Of a DNA stretch of 64,000 nucleotides, positions 22,134 through 32,462 are shown in pieces. Position 1 is the stretch's first letter. Every line of letters starts with the position of its first letter. Origin of the DNA: Paraclostridium bifermentans. GTDB taxonomy: Bacteria > Bacillota > Clostridia > Peptostreptococcales > Peptostreptococcaceae. The stretch spans positions 248,001 to 312,000 of the forward strand of contig NZ_CP079737.1 of the NCBI RefSeq assembly GCF_019916025.1, read 5' to 3'. The notes below the pieces were generated by a model. The model was not told the DNA's origin and searched no databases. It was given only the letters and a program-made list of their open reading frames with translations. A program made the translations under genes and the position numbers.

Positions 22134-23420
22134 ATGAAAGCAGAATTACTTAAGAAAGAAGGTAACAAAGTTACTTTTAAACTAACAGTTGATAATGATA
22201 AATTTGAAGGTGCAGTAACAAAAGCTTACAACAAAAACAAAGGTAAATTTAATATACCAGGATTTAGAAAAGGTAAAGCGCCTAAGCAAATAATAGAATC
22301 TCAATATGGAAAAGGAGTATTCTACAACGATGCTATAGATATGTTATTCCCAGAAATATATCCATCAGCTTTAGAAGAGTTAAACATAGATCCAATAGAT
22401 AGACCTGACTTAGACATAGAAGAAATAAGCAAAGACAACGGATTAGTAATGGTTGTTAATGTAGAAGTTAAGCCAGAGTTCGAACTTGGATCATACAAAG
22501 GTATAGAAATAGCAAAACCTGACTATACTGTAAATGAAGATGAAGTAACTTTAAGATTAGATGAAATGAGAAACAAAGCTTCAAGATTAGTAGATGTTGA
22601 AGGTAGAGCTATAGAAAATGGAGACAATACTGTTATAGACTTCGAAGGATTTGTAGATGGTGTTGCTTTTGAAGGTGGAAAAGGAGAAGACTATAGCTTA
22701 GTTATAGGATCAAACACATTCATACCAGGATTCGAAGAGCAATTAATAGGTAAAAATAAAGGTGAAGAAATAGAAGTAAACGTTGAGTTCCCAGCTGAGT
22801 ACCATGCTGAAAACTTAGCAGGAAAGCCAGCTACTTTCAAAGTTGTTATAAAGAATGTACAAAGCAAAGAATTACCAGAATTAAATGATGAATTTGCAGC
22901 TGATACAACAGAATTCAATACATTAGAAGAATTAAAGAGTGATTTAAAAGCTAAAGTAGAAGAAGAAGCTAAAAATAGAGCAGATGCTGAAATGAGAAAT
23001 TCTTTAGTTGAAAAAATATCTGAAGGTACAGAAGTAGAAGTTCCAAATGCAATGGTTGAAACTCAAATAGATAACATGTTAATGGAACTTAACTACCAAT
23101 TACAATACCAAGGATTACAATTAGAGCAATTATTACAAATGACTGGAAGATCAATAGAAGATTTAAGAAATGAAAAGAGAGAAGAAGCTACAAAGTTAGT
23201 TAAATCATCTTTAGTATTAGAAGCTATAGCTAAAGCTGAAAATGTAGAAGTTTCTGAAGCTGATGTTGAAGCTGAAGTTGAAAAAATGGCTAAAATGTAC
23301 AATATGGAAGTTGAAAAAATAAAATCAGTAATGAGACCAACTGACTTAGAAGATATAAAAGGTCAATTAAAAATAAGAAAAACAATAGATTCATTAGTTG
23401 ATAGTGCTAAATTAGTTTAA
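22134..23420 (+). CDS. tig: trigger factor
   Basis: Ribosome-associated chaperone and peptidyl-prolyl isomerase that receives nascent chains at the exit tunnel. The ribosome-binding signature GFRKGKAPK is at about residues 44-52, within NIPGFRKGKAPKQIIESQYG. An FKBP-like domain (DGVAFEGGKGEDYSLVIGSNTFIPGFEEQLIGKNKGEE) and a helical C-terminal substrate cradle follow. Length is 428 residues, normal. SD TAGGAGG. The order tig-clpP-clpX-lon is the usual protein-quality-control cluster of Firmicutes. Confidence 0.97.
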   Translation: MKAELLKKEGNKVTFKLTVDNDKFEGAVTKAYNKNKGKFNIPGFRKGKAPKQIIESQYGKGVFYNDAIDMLFPEIYPSALEELNIDPIDRPDLDIEEISKDNGLVMVVNVEVKPEFELGSYKGIEIAKPDYTVNEDEVTLRLDEMRNKASRLVDVEGRAIENGDNTVIDFEGFVDGVAFEGGKGEDYSLVIGSNTFIPGFEEQLIGKNKGEEIEVNVEFPAEYHAENLAGKPATFKVVIKNVQSKELPELNDEFAADTTEFNTLEELKSDLKAKVEEEAKNRADAEMRNSLVEKISEGTEVEVPNAMVETQIDNMLMELNYQLQYQGLQLEQLLQMTGRSIEDLRNEKREEATKLVKSSLVLEAIAKAENVEVSEADVEAEVEKMAKMYNMEVEKIKSVMRPTDLEDIKGQLKIRKTIDSLVDSAKLV

Positions 23421-23439
23421 TCATTATAGGTATATTTCA

Positions 23440-23464
23440 TACAGTAGCTGTTACAGCTACTGTA
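23440..23464. repeat. inverted repeat between tig and clpP
   Basis: TACAGTAGCTG-TTA-CAGCTACTGTA, a perfect 11-base-pair hairpin without a long T-run. It may be a weak terminator or an mRNA-stability element separating tig from clpP. Confidence 0.5.
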
Positions 23465-23503
23465 TATTGTATATATAGATAATTATGATAGGGGGTATAA
23501 TCC

Positions 23504-24088
23504 ATGGCATTAGTACCTGTAGTAGTAGAACAAACAGGAAGAGGAGAAAGATCTTACGATATATATTCAAAACTTCTAAAAGATAGAATAATATTTTTGG
23601 GTGATGAAGTAAATGATGCTACAGCAGGACTTGTAGTAGCTCAGTTATTATTCCTAGAGGCAGAAGACCCAGATAAAGATATACACTTATATATAAACTC
23701 TCCAGGAGGAAGTATAACGGCTGGTATGGCAATATATGATACTATGCAATATATAAAACCAGATGTATCAACTATATGTATAGGAATGGCTGCATCTATG
23801 GGAGCATTCTTATTAGCAGCAGGAGAAAAAGGAAAAAGATATGCACTTCCAAATAGTGAAATAATGATACATCAACCACTAGGAGGAACAAGAGGGCAAG
23901 CTACTGACATAGAGATACATGCAAATAGAATAGTAAAAATGAAACAAACGTTAAATTCTATATTAGCTGAAAGAACAGGTCAGCCTATAGAAAAATTAAA
24001 AATGGATACTGAACGTGATAACTTCATGAGTGCTGAAGAAGCTAAACAATACGGCTTAATAGATGAAGTAATTACTAAAAGACCGTAG
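23504..24088 (+). CDS. clpP: ATP-dependent Clp protease proteolytic subunit
   Basis: Serine protease subunit that forms a 14-subunit chamber and degrades proteins unfolded by ClpX or ClpC. The catalytic triad is visible: S98 in [10 protein letters not shown]123 in MIHQPLGG and D172 in the TERDNFM segment. Length is 194 residues. SD GGGGG before ATG. clpX follows after 17 bases. I did not find a convincing CtsR operator upstream. Confidence 0.97.
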   Translation: MALVPVVVEQTGRGERSYDIYSKLLKDRIIFLGDEVNDATAGLVVAQLLFLEAEDPDKDIHLYINSPGGSITAGMAIYDTMQYIKPDVSTICIGMAASMGAFLLAAGEKGKRYALPNSEIMIHQPLGGTRGQATDIEIHANRIVKMKQTLNSILAERTGQPIEKLKMDTERDNFMSAEEAKQYGLIDEVITKRP

Positions 24089-24105
24089 ATAAGAGAGGTG
24101 TTAAT

Positions 24106-25356
24106 ATGTCAAAATATGAAGATAAGAGACAATTAAAATGTTCATTCTGCGGTAAAAACCAAGAACAAGTTAGAAGACTTATTGCAGGTCCAAATGTATA
24201 TATATGCGATGAATGTGTTGAATTATGTGATGAGATAATTCAGGAAGAAGTTGAAGAAACAACAGAAGAGGAAACTGTAAATTTACCGAAACCAAAAGAA
24301 ATGATGAACACTCTTAATGATTATGTAATAGGACAAGAAAAAGCTAAAAAAGCTTTATCAGTAGCTGTTTACAATCATTATAAAAGAATCTATGGAAAAA
24401 ACAAAGGAACTAACAAAGATGTTGAGATACAAAAAAGTAACATACTTTTATTAGGACCTACTGGATCAGGAAAAACGCTTCTTGCTCAAACACTAGCTAA
24501 AACTTTAAATGTTCCATTTGCAATGGCAGATGCAACATCACTAACTGAAGCTGGATATGTTGGAGAAGATGTTGAAAATATATTATTAAAGCTTATACAA
24601 GCAGCGGACTTTGATATAGAGAAAGCTGAAAGAGGTATAATATATATAGATGAGATAGATAAGATAGCTAGAAAATCAGAAAATCCATCTATAACTAGAG
24701 ATGTTAGTGGAGAAGGTGTTCAACAGGCTCTACTAAAAATCTTAGAAGGAACTGTAGCTAATGTTCCACCACAAGGTGGAAGAAAGCATCCACACCAAGA
24801 GTTCTTAAAGCTAGATACTACTAATATACTATTTATATTAGGAGGAGCCTTTGATGGAATAGAAAGAATAATTCAAAAAAGAGGCGGCGAAAAAACACTA
24901 GGATTTGGAGCTAAGATAGAAAGTAAAAAAGATATGGACCTTGGAAAAATTTATGCACAAGTTCAAACAGAAGACTTACTTAAATTTGGTATAATACCAG
25001 AATTTATAGGTAGAATTCCTGTAGTTGCAACTTTAGAATTATTAGATGAAGATGCACTAGTAAGTATACTAAAAGAGCCTAAGAACTCTTTAGTAAAACA
25101 ATTCCAAAAATTATTTGAATTAGATGGAGTTGAACTTGAATTTGAAGATGCTGCACTTAGAGCAATAGCTAAAAAAGCTATTGAAAGAAATACGGGTGCA
25201 AGAGGTCTAAGAAGTATTGTTGAAAATATAATGATGGATATAATGTATGAAATACCATCTAGAGATGATATAAAGAAAATAATACTGACAGAAGAGTCTG
25301 TTAAACAAGATTCTGATCCAGTTATTGTTTTAAAAGATGAAGAAGAAAGTGCATAA
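24106..25356 (+). CDS. clpX: ATP-dependent Clp protease ATP-binding subunit ClpX
   Basis: AAA+ unfoldase that feeds ClpP. The N-terminal zinc-binding domain has C12, C15, C34 and C37. Walker A is GPTGSGKT, Walker B is [10 protein letters not shown] and sensor regions follow. The ClpP-docking loop motif IGF-like is present as FGA in TLGFGAKIE, where the classical motif is less clear than usual. Length is 416 residues. SD AGAGGTG. It is co-transcribed with clpP and ends at a bidirectional terminator. Confidence 0.97.
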   Translation: MSKYEDKRQLKCSFCGKNQEQVRRLIAGPNVYICDECVELCDEIIQEEVEETTEEETVNLPKPKEMMNTLNDYVIGQEKAKKALSVAVYNHYKRIYGKNKGTNKDVEIQKSNILLLGPTGSGKTLLAQTLAKTLNVPFAMADATSLTEAGYVGEDVENILLKLIQAADFDIEKAERGIIYIDEIDKIARKSENPSITRDVSGEGVQQALLKILEGTVANVPPQGGRKHPHQEFLKLDTTNILFILGGAFDGIERIIQKRGGEKTLGFGAKIESKKDMDLGKIYAQVQTEDLLKFGIIPEFIGRIPVVATLELLDEDALVSILKEPKNSLVKQFQKLFELDGVELEFEDAALRAIAKKAIERNTGARGLRSIVENIMMDIMYEIPSRDDIKKIILTEESVKQDSDPVIVLKDEEESA

Positions 25357-25385
25357 AAAAAGGAGCTAATTAAGCTCCTTTTTAT
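25355..25385. terminator. bidirectional terminator between clpX and the chromate transporter genes
   Basis: AAAAAAAGGAGCT-AATTA-AGCTCCTTTTT: a symmetrical stem with A-run and T-run, placed between convergent genes. Confidence 0.85.
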
Positions 25386-25386
25386 T

Positions 25387-25914
25387 TTAAAAAAAAGATA
25401 ATAAAATACCTATGCATCCATATATAAACACGATGGCTATTGAGCCAACTTTTTTTGTGTATAATAAGTAAAATGCTGATATAAAAGCTATAATATCATA
25501 AAGTCCCCAGGTTATTCCTGTAGCAGACGAAAATACTGCCGATAATATAAAACCTAAGGTTATTGGACGTAAAACAGAAAGAATTTTTTCAACTTTTTCA
25601 TTATCTTTAAATTTATCAAATAGGCTTGCAATTATTGTAAGACCTATTACTGAAAATAATACAACACCAATACTTGAAGCTAAAGATCCCCAAAAACCGC
25701 CTGCTTTAAATCCTATAAAGGTAGCACTATTTATAGCGATAGGACCTGGAGTAGATTGGGATAATGCCAATAAATCTAAAAATTCTTTGTTTGTAATAAA
25801 GTGGTATTTATCTATAAATTCTTGTTGAATAAATGGAAGCATAGCATAGCCTCCACCAAAACTAAAACTACCTATTTTAAAGAATATTAGGAATAACATT
25901 AAGACTTTTGACAT
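25387..25914 (-). CDS. chromate transporter family (CHR), second half-size subunit
   Basis: Half-size CHR-superfamily membrane protein of 175 residues with the signature FFKIGSFSFGGGYAMLPFIQQEF near the N-terminus, then LLALSQSTPGPIAINSATFIG and several hydrophobic segments. Short CHR proteins usually act in pairs. Here its start overlaps the end of the companion gene at 25899-26414. SD AGGAGGTG before the ATG. Proteins of this family export chromate in some bacteria, but many have other or unknown substrates; resistance cannot be claimed from sequence. Confidence 0.85.
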   Translation of the reverse strand: MSKVLMLFLIFFKIGSFSFGGGYAMLPFIQQEFIDKYHFITNKEFLDLLALSQSTPGPIAINSATFIGFKAGGFWGSLASSIGVVLFSVIGLTIIASLFDKFKDNEKVEKILSVLRPITLGFILSAVFSSATGITWGLYDIIAFISAFYLLYTKKVGSIAIVFIYGCIGILLSFF

Positions 25915-26414
25915 AGAGCGTAAACACCTCCTAATATTATTAAATATATTGGACTGATATTAAATACACCTACACAAAAGAATGATATAATTAAAAATGA
26001 TATATTTTTCTTAGATTTGGGTAATTTATTAAACATATTTACAAATGAGTAAAGTATTAAAGCTATAACGACTGGATTTACTCCAGAAAAGAACCCATTT
26101 AAAATATCTGAGCTTTGGTTGTTGAAATAAAAATATGATAATACTAATACTATACAAAATGATGGAAGTATTGAACCTAATGTACAAACTAAAACACCTG
26201 GAATTTTATAAAGCCTGTAACCTAATAAAATAGAGATGTTTGCGCCTAATACACCTGGATAGCTTTGGGCGATAGATAGATAGTCAATAAACTCTTGTTG
26301 AGTTAATAGATTTTGCTTTGTGACAAGCTCATCTTCTATCAAAGGAACCATAGCATAACCACCACCAAAGGTAAATGCACCTATTTTTAAAAATGTTAAG
26401 AAAAGTTTAAACAT
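25899..26414 (-). CDS. chromate transporter family (CHR), first half-size subunit
   Basis: The partner of the gene at 25387-25914 and first in the transcript. It has LTFLKIGAFTFGGGYAMVPLIEDEL and then YLSIAQSYPGVLGANISILLGY, which parallels the motifs of the second half. Both derive from an old duplication. The start is the ATG at 26414 (171 residues), seven bases after GGAGG; an upstream in-frame GTG at 26426 lies within the SD region. The two genes overlap by about 16 bases, so translation is coupled. Confidence 0.85.
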   Translation of the reverse strand: MFKLFLTFLKIGAFTFGGGYAMVPLIEDELVTKQNLLTQQEFIDYLSIAQSYPGVLGANISILLGYRLYKIPGVLVCTLGSILPSFCIVLVLSYFYFNNQSSDILNGFFSGVNPVVIALILYSFVNMFNKLPKSKKNISFLIISFFCVGVFNISPIYLIILGGVYALCQKS

Positions 26415-26581
26415 AAAATCCTCCACATTAAAATTTGGTATATAAGTAATATTATTATAACATAATAGTAATAAATGGATGGAAATGATTAAGAAATAGC
26501 TAATGTTGTTGAAAATTCAATTATGTAAATATATAATAAATAAAGTGACGCAATCTAGCATTTGGAAGGAGTGATGTTAGC

Positions 26582-28939
26582 ATGGATAAAAATTATACTA
26601 TAATAGAACGTGAATTACCGTTAATCCCGCTAAGAGGATTGGCTATATTCCCATATATGATACTAAGCTTTGATGTAGGTAGAGAAATTTCTCTAAAGGC
26701 ATTAGATGAAGCTATGGCTGATGATGAAATGATATTCTTAACAGCTCAAAAAGATTCATCAATAGATATACCTACAGAGGATGACTATTATCATACGGGT
26801 ACTATATGTAAAGTAAAACAACTGGTAAAATTACCAGGAGAAGGGGTTAGAGTACTAGTTGAAGGTATATCTAGAGGAACTATAACAGAGTTTGTGCAAG
26901 ACGAACCGTATATAAAAGTTGCTATAGAAGAAGCTGTTTATGATGTTGAAAGCATAAATGAAGATAAAGAGGTACAAGCAACTGTTAGAAATGTATTTGA
27001 TGCTTTTGAAGAGTATATAAATATAAGTAATAGAGTTTCACCAGAAATTCTTATAAATCTAGCTGAAATGGATAATGAAAATAGATTTGTAGATACAATA
27101 GCTGCAAATATGTTCTTAAAACCAGATCAAAAACAAGCAATATTAGATGAATTTGATATTCAAGCTAGACTAGAATTAATTCTAAGAACATTATTAGAAG
27201 AAATTGAGTTATTAAAAATAGAAAAGAAAATAGCTTTAAAAGTAAAGAAAAGTATGAACAAAGTTCAAAAAGAATATTATCTTAGAGAACAGCTAAAAGC
27301 TATACAAAAAGAATTAGGAGAAGATGAAGATATAGATTCTGAAACAGATGAATATAGAAAAAAACTTCATAAGATGAAAGCTTCTAAAGAAACTAAAGAA
27401 AAGATATCAAAAGAAATAGATAAGTTCTCTAAAATTTCTCCTATGGCTCCTGATTTAGCTGTAAGTAGAACTTACTTAGATACTATATTCTCACTACCTT
27501 GGAATAAAGAAACTAAAGATAAGTTAGATATAAAAAGAGCTGAAGAAATATTAAATGAAGAACATTATGGTTTAGATAAAGTAAAAGAAAGAATAATAGA
27601 ATACTTAGCAATTAGACAATTATCAAAGAGTCTAAAAGGGCCTATATTATGTTTAGTTGGACCTCCAGGTGTTGGTAAAACATCTATAGCTAAATCTATA
27701 GCAAATTCACTAGATAGAAAATTCGTTAGAATTTCTTTAGGTGGAGTTAGGGATGAAGCCGAAATAAGAGGACATAGAAGAACTTATGTAGGAGCTCTTC
27801 CAGGAAGAATAGTTAATGGATTAAAAGAAGCAAAAACTAAAAATCCTGTATTCTTATTAGATGAAATAGATAAGATGTCATCAGACTTTAAAGGAGATCC
27901 AGCAGCAGCTATGCTAGAGGTTTTAGATCCAGAGCAAAACAAAGACTTTGTGGATCACTACTTAGAAGTTCCTTTTGATTTATCTAAAATACTATTTGTT
28001 ACAACTGCAAATACATTAAGTACTATACCAAGACCATTACTTGATAGAATGGAAATAATAGAGATATCAGGTTATATTGAAGAAGAAAAATTAAATATAG
28101 CTAAAAAATATTTATTACCAAAACAAATAAAAGAACATGCTTTAAAAGAAGAGTTTATAAAAATAGATGATGAAACTATGCTTGAAATAATAAGTAGCTA
28201 TACAAGAGAAGCAGGAGTTAGAGGTTTAGAGAGAACTCTTGGAACAATATGTAGAAAAGCTGCTAGAAAATATGTAGAAGATGAATCTATAGAAGAGATA
28301 GTAGTAAATAAAGATAATTTAGAAGACTACTTAGGAAAACAAAAAGTAAGACATCAAGTTGCAGGTAAAGAGCCAGAGGTTGGAGTTGTTACAGGACTAG
28401 CATGGACAGCTGTTGGAGGAGAAACTTTAACAACAGAAGTAAATGTGTTAAAAGGAAAAGGTCAAATAGTTTTAACAGGAAAGCTAGGAGATGTAATGAA
28501 GGAATCTGCTCAAACTGGTATATCTTATATAAGATCTATAGCAGACAGATTTGATATAAATCCAAACTTCTATAAAGAAAATGATATACACATACATTTA
28601 CCAGAAGGAGCAGTACCTAAGGATGGACCGTCTGCAGGTATAACTATGGCTCTAGGAGTTATATCAGCATTAACTAACATACCAGTTAGAAACAATGTTG
28701 CTATGACAGGAGAGATAACTTTAAGAGGTAGAGTCCTAGCTGTTGGAGGAGTTAAAGAAAAACTTCTTGCAGCACATAGAGCGGGTATAACTAAAGTTTT
28801 ATTACCGCAAGAATGTGAAGCAGACTTAGATGAAATACCTCAAAAGGTAAAAGATGAAATGGAATTTGTTTTAGTAAGCCATATGGACGAAGTATTAGAA
28901 CATGCATTATTAAGGAACGGTGAAAAAAATGAAAATTAG
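26582..28939 (+). CDS. lon: ATP-dependent protease Lon
   Basis: Cytosolic AAA+ serine protease for misfolded and regulatory proteins. Order: N-terminal LON substrate-binding domain ([25 protein letters not shown]), coiled-coil linker, AAA+ domain with [15 protein letters not shown] and FLLDEIDKM, and C-terminal protease domain with the catalytic serine in [20 protein letters not shown] and the lysine near [15 protein letters not shown]. Length is 785 residues, normal for LonA. SD GGAAGGAG. It overlaps engB by 11 bases. Confidence 0.97.
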   Translation: MDKNYTIIERELPLIPLRGLAIFPYMILSFDVGREISLKALDEAMADDEMIFLTAQKDSSIDIPTEDDYYHTGTICKVKQLVKLPGEGVRVLVEGISRGTITEFVQDEPYIKVAIEEAVYDVESINEDKEVQATVRNVFDAFEEYINISNRVSPEILINLAEMDNENRFVDTIAANMFLKPDQKQAILDEFDIQARLELILRTLLEEIELLKIEKKIALKVKKSMNKVQKEYYLREQLKAIQKELGEDEDIDSETDEYRKKLHKMKASKETKEKISKEIDKFSKISPMAPDLAVSRTYLDTIFSLPWNKETKDKLDIKRAEEILNEEHYGLDKVKERIIEYLAIRQLSKSLKGPILCLVGPPGVGKTSIAKSIANSLDRKFVRISLGGVRDEAEIRGHRRTYVGALPGRIVNGLKEAKTKNPVFLLDEIDKMSSDFKGDPAAAMLEVLDPEQNKDFVDHYLEVPFDLSKILFVTTANTLSTIPRPLLDRMEIIEISGYIEEEKLNIAKKYLLPKQIKEHALKEEFIKIDDETMLEIISSYTREAGVRGLERTLGTICRKAARKYVEDESIEEIVVNKDNLEDYLGKQKVRHQVAGKEPEVGVVTGLAWTAVGGETLTTEVNVLKGKGQIVLTGKLGDVMKESAQTGISYIRSIADRFDINPNFYKENDIHIHLPEGAVPKDGPSAGITMALGVISALTNIPVRNNVAMTGEITLRGRVLAVGGVKEKLLAAHRAGITKVLLPQECEADLDEIPQKVKDEMEFVLVSHMDEVLEHALLRNGEKNEN

Positions 28940-29540
28940 AAGTGCTGAAATTACAATGAGCGCAGTTAACAAAAGTCAATACCCAGAAGAAGGTATACCA
29001 GAAATTGCATTAGTTGGAAGATCTAATGTTGGAAAATCATCGACAGTAAATACTTTATTAAACAGAAGAAATTTTGCAAGAACAAGTCAAACACCAGGAA
29101 AGACTAGAACTATAAATTTCTACCTAATAAATGAAGAGTTTTACTTTGTAGACTTACCAGGATACGGATATGCAAAGCTATCTAAATCTGAAAAAGAAAA
29201 ATGGGGAGTTATAATGGAAAGATATTTACAAGAAAGAGAAGAGCTATGTGCTATTTGCCTACTTGTAGATATAAGACATGAACCTTCAAATGAAGATAAG
29301 ATGATGTATGACTGGATAAAACACTTTGGATATGATTGTGTAATAGTTGCAACTAAAGCAGATAAAATATCTAGAGGACAATATCAAAAACATTTTAATA
29401 TAATTAGAAAAAAATTAGAGTTATCAAAAGAAGATAAAATCTTCCCTATATCTGCACTTAAGAAAACAGGTGTTGAAGAATTATGGGCAGAGGTTATAAA
29501 ACAATATACACACAAAGGCTATGAAATAAGAGTTGATTAA
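28929..29540 (+). CDS. engB: ribosome biogenesis GTP-binding protein YsxC/EngB
   Basis: Small TrmE-Era-like GTPase needed for late 50S assembly. G1 is [10 protein letters not shown]3 [10 protein letters not shown]4 TKADKI and G5 ISALKKTG. The family's usual residues ([11 protein letters not shown]) are present. The start is ATG 28929, twelve bases after AAGGA; an in-frame GTG at 28920 is only three bases from the SD. Length is 203 residues. The lon-engB overlap is conserved widely in Firmicutes. Confidence 0.95.
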   Translation: MKIRSAEITMSAVNKSQYPEEGIPEIALVGRSNVGKSSTVNTLLNRRNFARTSQTPGKTRTINFYLINEEFYFVDLPGYGYAKLSKSEKEKWGVIMERYLQEREELCAICLLVDIRHEPSNEDKMMYDWIKHFGYDCVIVATKADKISRGQYQKHFNIIRKKLELSKEDKIFPISALKKTGVEELWAEVIKQYTHKGYEIRVD

Positions 29541-29542
29541 TT

Positions 29543-29579
29543 TAAAGCAACTAAACTCATTGAGTTTAGTTGCTTTTTT
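29543..29579 (+). terminator. terminator after lon-engB
   Basis: AAAGCAACTAAACTCA / TGAGTTTAGTTGCTTT, a perfect hairpin followed by a T-run. Confidence 0.9.
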
Positions 29580-29757
29580 ATATTTTAAAAACTTTTTTAG
29601 TATTTTACTAAGTTCTGGCTAAGCATGATGCCTGCTACATACAGACATTTAAATGGAATGTATTTTTATGTTAATAAATTTTTGGACAAACACAAATAAT
29701 ATAGAAGTTTAATAATTTAATAAAGGCAATAAATTTTTATTTGGAGGGAAGTTTACA

Positions 29758-30834
29758 ATGGATGGTAAAGTAAGAAAAATGTTTCCAGGTGGAAATACAT
29801 CAAAAGGATTTAAATCATTTTTTGATTATGCAATTCCTAAAGATGTAAACAGAATCTTTTGTATGAAGGGAGGACCTGGAGTAGGGAAATCATCATTAAT
29901 GAAAAAAGTTGCACAAGAGATGATTTCTAAAGGATACGATGTAGACTTATACCCATGTTCTTCTGATCCAGATTCATTAGATGTTATAGTTATAAAAAAA
30001 CTAGGTGTTGTTATGCTAGATGCAACAGCTCCTCATATTGTAGATCCTAAAAATCCAGGAGCTATAGATGAAATTTTAGATTTAGGAAGATATTGGGATA
30101 GAAAAGCTATTGAATTGAATAAAAAAGACTCTATTGAGTGTAATAAAGAGGTAAGTAGATTCTTCCAAGTTGGATTTAAATATTTTGAAGCAGCGGCTCC
30201 GATAGCTTACGAAATACAATCTAAAAATGTAGATTGTATGGACTTTGGGAAAGTAAACTTGTTAACTGCAAATTTACTTCAATCAATATTTGAAAATGTA
30301 ATTCCTAATGGTGAATATAAAGAACAAATACATTTATTTGGAAGTGCATTATCTCCTTTAGGTCATGTAGAATATACAGATACGATTCTGAAAGATGTAA
30401 ATAAAATTTACTACCTAGAAGGAGATTTAGGTACGGGGAAATCAACTTTACTAGATAAAGTTGCAAATAAAGCTACAGAAAATGGTTTAGAGGTAGAAAT
30501 ATTCCATGCTCCACTATTACCAGAAAAAATAGAAACTATTTTAATTAAAGATTTAGACTTAGCTATAACAACTAGCAAATTATTTAAAGATAAAAACTTA
30601 GAAACTTTAGATTTAAATAGTTATATGGATACTAAAAAACATGATAAGTATGAAGATGAGTTAAGTTATAGTAATAAAGTTTTAAATGATTTAGTTGAAT
30701 ATGGATTGTTAAATATTAAAAGAGCAAAACAACAACATGACTTATTAGAAGAGTATTATGTTCCTAATATGAATTTCTCAGAAGTAAATAAATTAAAAGA
30801 TATAATAATAGATAGAATTTTAGAATATAAATAA
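29758..30834 (+). CDS. uncharacterised ATPase with two P-loop domains (PRK06851-type)
   Basis: A 358-residue protein with two Walker A motifs: GGPGVGKSSL in the first half (about residue 40) and EGDLGTGKSTL in the second (about residue 225). The halves are similar in layout. Each opens with a GH(V)- or NRI-type strand (KDVNRIFCMKGGPGVGKSS; KDVNKIYYLEGDLGTGKST), so the protein looks like an internal duplication. Near residues 60-75 is DLYPCSSDPDSLDVIVIKKLGVVMLDATAPH, a conserved block in related clostridial proteins as I recall them. No established function. It has its own SD (GGAGGG) and a terminator on each side, so it is transcribed alone. Confidence 0.75.
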   Translation: MDGKVRKMFPGGNTSKGFKSFFDYAIPKDVNRIFCMKGGPGVGKSSLMKKVAQEMISKGYDVDLYPCSSDPDSLDVIVIKKLGVVMLDATAPHIVDPKNPGAIDEILDLGRYWDRKAIELNKKDSIECNKEVSRFFQVGFKYFEAAAPIAYEIQSKNVDCMDFGKVNLLTANLLQSIFENVIPNGEYKEQIHLFGSALSPLGHVEYTDTILKDVNKIYYLEGDLGTGKSTLLDKVANKATENGLEVEIFHAPLLPEKIETILIKDLDLAITTSKLFKDKNLETLDLNSYMDTKKHDKYEDELSYSNKVLNDLVEYGLLNIKRAKQQHDLLEEYYVPNMNFSEVNKLKDIIIDRILEYK

Positions 30835-30842
30835 AACAAAAA

Positions 30843-30866
30843 GAGAGCCTTATTAGGCTCTTTTTT
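30843..30866 (+). terminator. terminator after the double P-loop gene
   Basis: AGAGCCT-TATT-AGGCTCT followed by six T. Confidence 0.9.
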
Positions 30867-30956
30867 ATGCTTAAGTTAATTATTTATATAATTTTATTTA
30901 TATAAATAGAAGTATTTGAATGTATGAATAAATCCTATATGTTAATAATTGTAGGT

Positions 30957-31007
30957 AAAGTTAGTATATAGATTATTGGAACACTTAAGAGTCTATATAC
31001 TAACTTT
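30957..31007 (+). repeat. 16-bp perfect inverted repeat in the leader of the type IV pilus operon
   Basis: AAAGTTAGTATATAGA (30957-30972) and TCTATATACTAACTTT (30992-31007) form a perfect stem with a 19-base loop, ending about 36 bases before the pilB start. The following bases TTTAAAATAAT are only weakly T-rich. It may be a terminator, attenuator or operator. Confidence 0.6.
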
Positions 31008-31043
31008 AAAATAATATAAACAAGTGAAAGGAGAATGAGATAA

Positions 31044-32462
31044 ATTTTAGTATTAGATAAAAAAGCACCATCTACAATAAGAAAAAATTTAGCTATAAAG
31101 TATAATGCAATACCGATTGAAATAAGAGAAAATGATTTGGTAGTAGCTATAAACAAAGAAAATATTTATGCATTGCAAGATTTTAGATTGGCAACTAGAA
31201 AAAATATAGTTTTTAAACTAGAAGATGAATTGAAAATAAAAGAAGCTATAAAAGTATATTATTCAGATTGTGATATAAATAATGATGACTATTACCAAAG
31301 TGTATTAAATGAGATGCTATGTAAAGCGTTAAATTTTAATTCAAGTGATATACATATAGAGCCATTTGAGGATACTCTAAAAATTAGAATGAGAATAGAT
31401 GGGAACTTAAAAGAAATTTATAACTACTCAAAAGATATGCATATGCAATTAGTTACAGTTATAAAATTAATTGCGGGATTAGATATAGCTGAAAAAAGAT
31501 TGCCTCAAGATGGGCGTATAGATAAAAAAATTAATGAAAATATATTAGATCTTAGATTATCTACTATACCTACTGTGCATGGAGAAAAAGTAGTTATTCG
31601 AATATTAAATAGAAATAAATTTCTAAAGAATAAATCAGAAATTGGATTTTCAAATATTGCTGTAAACAAGATTAGAAATATAGTTAATAGGATGAGCGGT
31701 ATATTGCTTATAACAGGGCCTACTGGAAGTGGTAAAACAACAACTTTATATTCAATATTAAATGATTTTAAATTTATGGATAAAAATATAGTAACAATAG
31801 AAGATCCAGTTGAGTACAAGATAGAAGGTATAAATCAGACTCAGGTAAATACAAAAATAGGATTAACTTTTTCAAAAGGATTAAGGTCGATATTAAGACA
31901 AGATCCAGATGTAATAATGGTAGGAGAGATAAGAGATAAAGAAACTGCTCAAATAGCTATTAGAGCTGCTTCTACAGGTCACTTAGTAATAAGTACAATG
32001 CATACTAATAATGCGATTGAGTCAGTAAATAGATTGCTAGATATGGGTATACCGAGGTATTTAATTGCATCAACATTAAACGGTATAATATCTCAAAAAT
32101 TAATCAGGCGTGTATGTAAAAATTGCAGTTATGGAGAAACTATAGAAACAAATATATCTAAATATCTAAAATTACATAAGGATATAAAAGTTAAAAAGGC
32201 TAAGGGGTGTAGAGCTTGCAATGGTACTGGATATAAAGGAAGAGTAGCATTGTATGAAATAGTAGAAGTGGATAAAGATATTAGAAGAGCGATAATGAGT
32301 CAAGAGAACATAGAAGATATTTATAATACTGCTAGATTAAATAATATGATTACATTTTTAGATAGTTGCTCATATTTAATTAATGAAAACATAACAACAA
32401 TAGAAGAAATTATAAGTGCTAGAGTCATATTAAATAGAGGTGAAGCAAATGTCTCTATATGA
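31044..32462 (+). CDS. pilB: type IV pilus assembly ATPase, PilB family
   Basis: Hexameric motor ATPase that powers pilus extension. Visible parts are GLDIAEKRLPQDGRI, Walker [11 protein letters not shown], the Asp box VTIEDPVEYKI, Walker B DPDVIMVGEIRDKETA, the His box STGHLVISTMHTNN and a C-terminal zinc motif (VCKNC...CRAC). The first standard start codon is TTG at 31137. However, the 31 codons before it encode STIRKNLAIKYNAIPIEIREND, a typical N-terminal GspE/MshEN segment. The frame opens at 31044 with ATT, ten bases after SD AAAGGAG, and TAA is directly upstream. I therefore place the start at ATT 31044 (472 residues). A nonsense mutation at 31041 (ATG AGA TAA ATT) is the alternative. 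Confidence 0.85.
   Translation: MLVLDKKAPSTIRKNLAIKYNAIPIEIRENDLVVAINKENIYALQDFRLATRKNIVFKLEDELKIKEAIKVYYSDCDINNDDYYQSVLNEMLCKALNFNSSDIHIEPFEDTLKIRMRIDGNLKEIYNYSKDMHMQLVTVIKLIAGLDIAEKRLPQDGRIDKKINENILDLRLSTIPTVHGEKVVIRILNRNKFLKNKSEIGFSNIAVNKIRNIVNRMSGILLITGPTGSGKTTTLYSILNDFKFMDKNIVTIEDPVEYKIEGINQTQVNTKIGLTFSKGLRSILRQDPDVIMVGEIRDKETAQIAIRAASTGHLVISTMHTNNAIESVNRLLDMGIPRYLIASTLNGIISQKLIRRVCKNCSYGETIETNISKYLKLHKDIKVKKAKGCRACNGTGYKGRVALYEIVEVDKDIRRAIMSQENIEDIYNTARLNNMITFLDSCSYLINENITTIEEIISARVILNRGEANVSI

Noticed and set aside
23465-23503. CtsR operator before clpP
   Set aside because: No GGTCAAA direct repeats are present here; I also saw none before lon.
25387-26414. Single full-length chromate transporter broken by a frameshift
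   Set aside because: Each half has its own SD, start and complete set of half-size motifs. Half-size CHR pairs are a known arrangement.
30867-31043. c-di-GMP riboswitch ahead of the pilus genes
   Set aside because: I looked for the conserved cores of c-di-GMP-I and -II aptamers and saw neither; only a simple perfect hairpin is present.
31505-31819. Minus-strand reading frame inside pilB
   Set aside because: Covers the Walker A region of pilB on the other strand; a hydrophobic mirror translation only.
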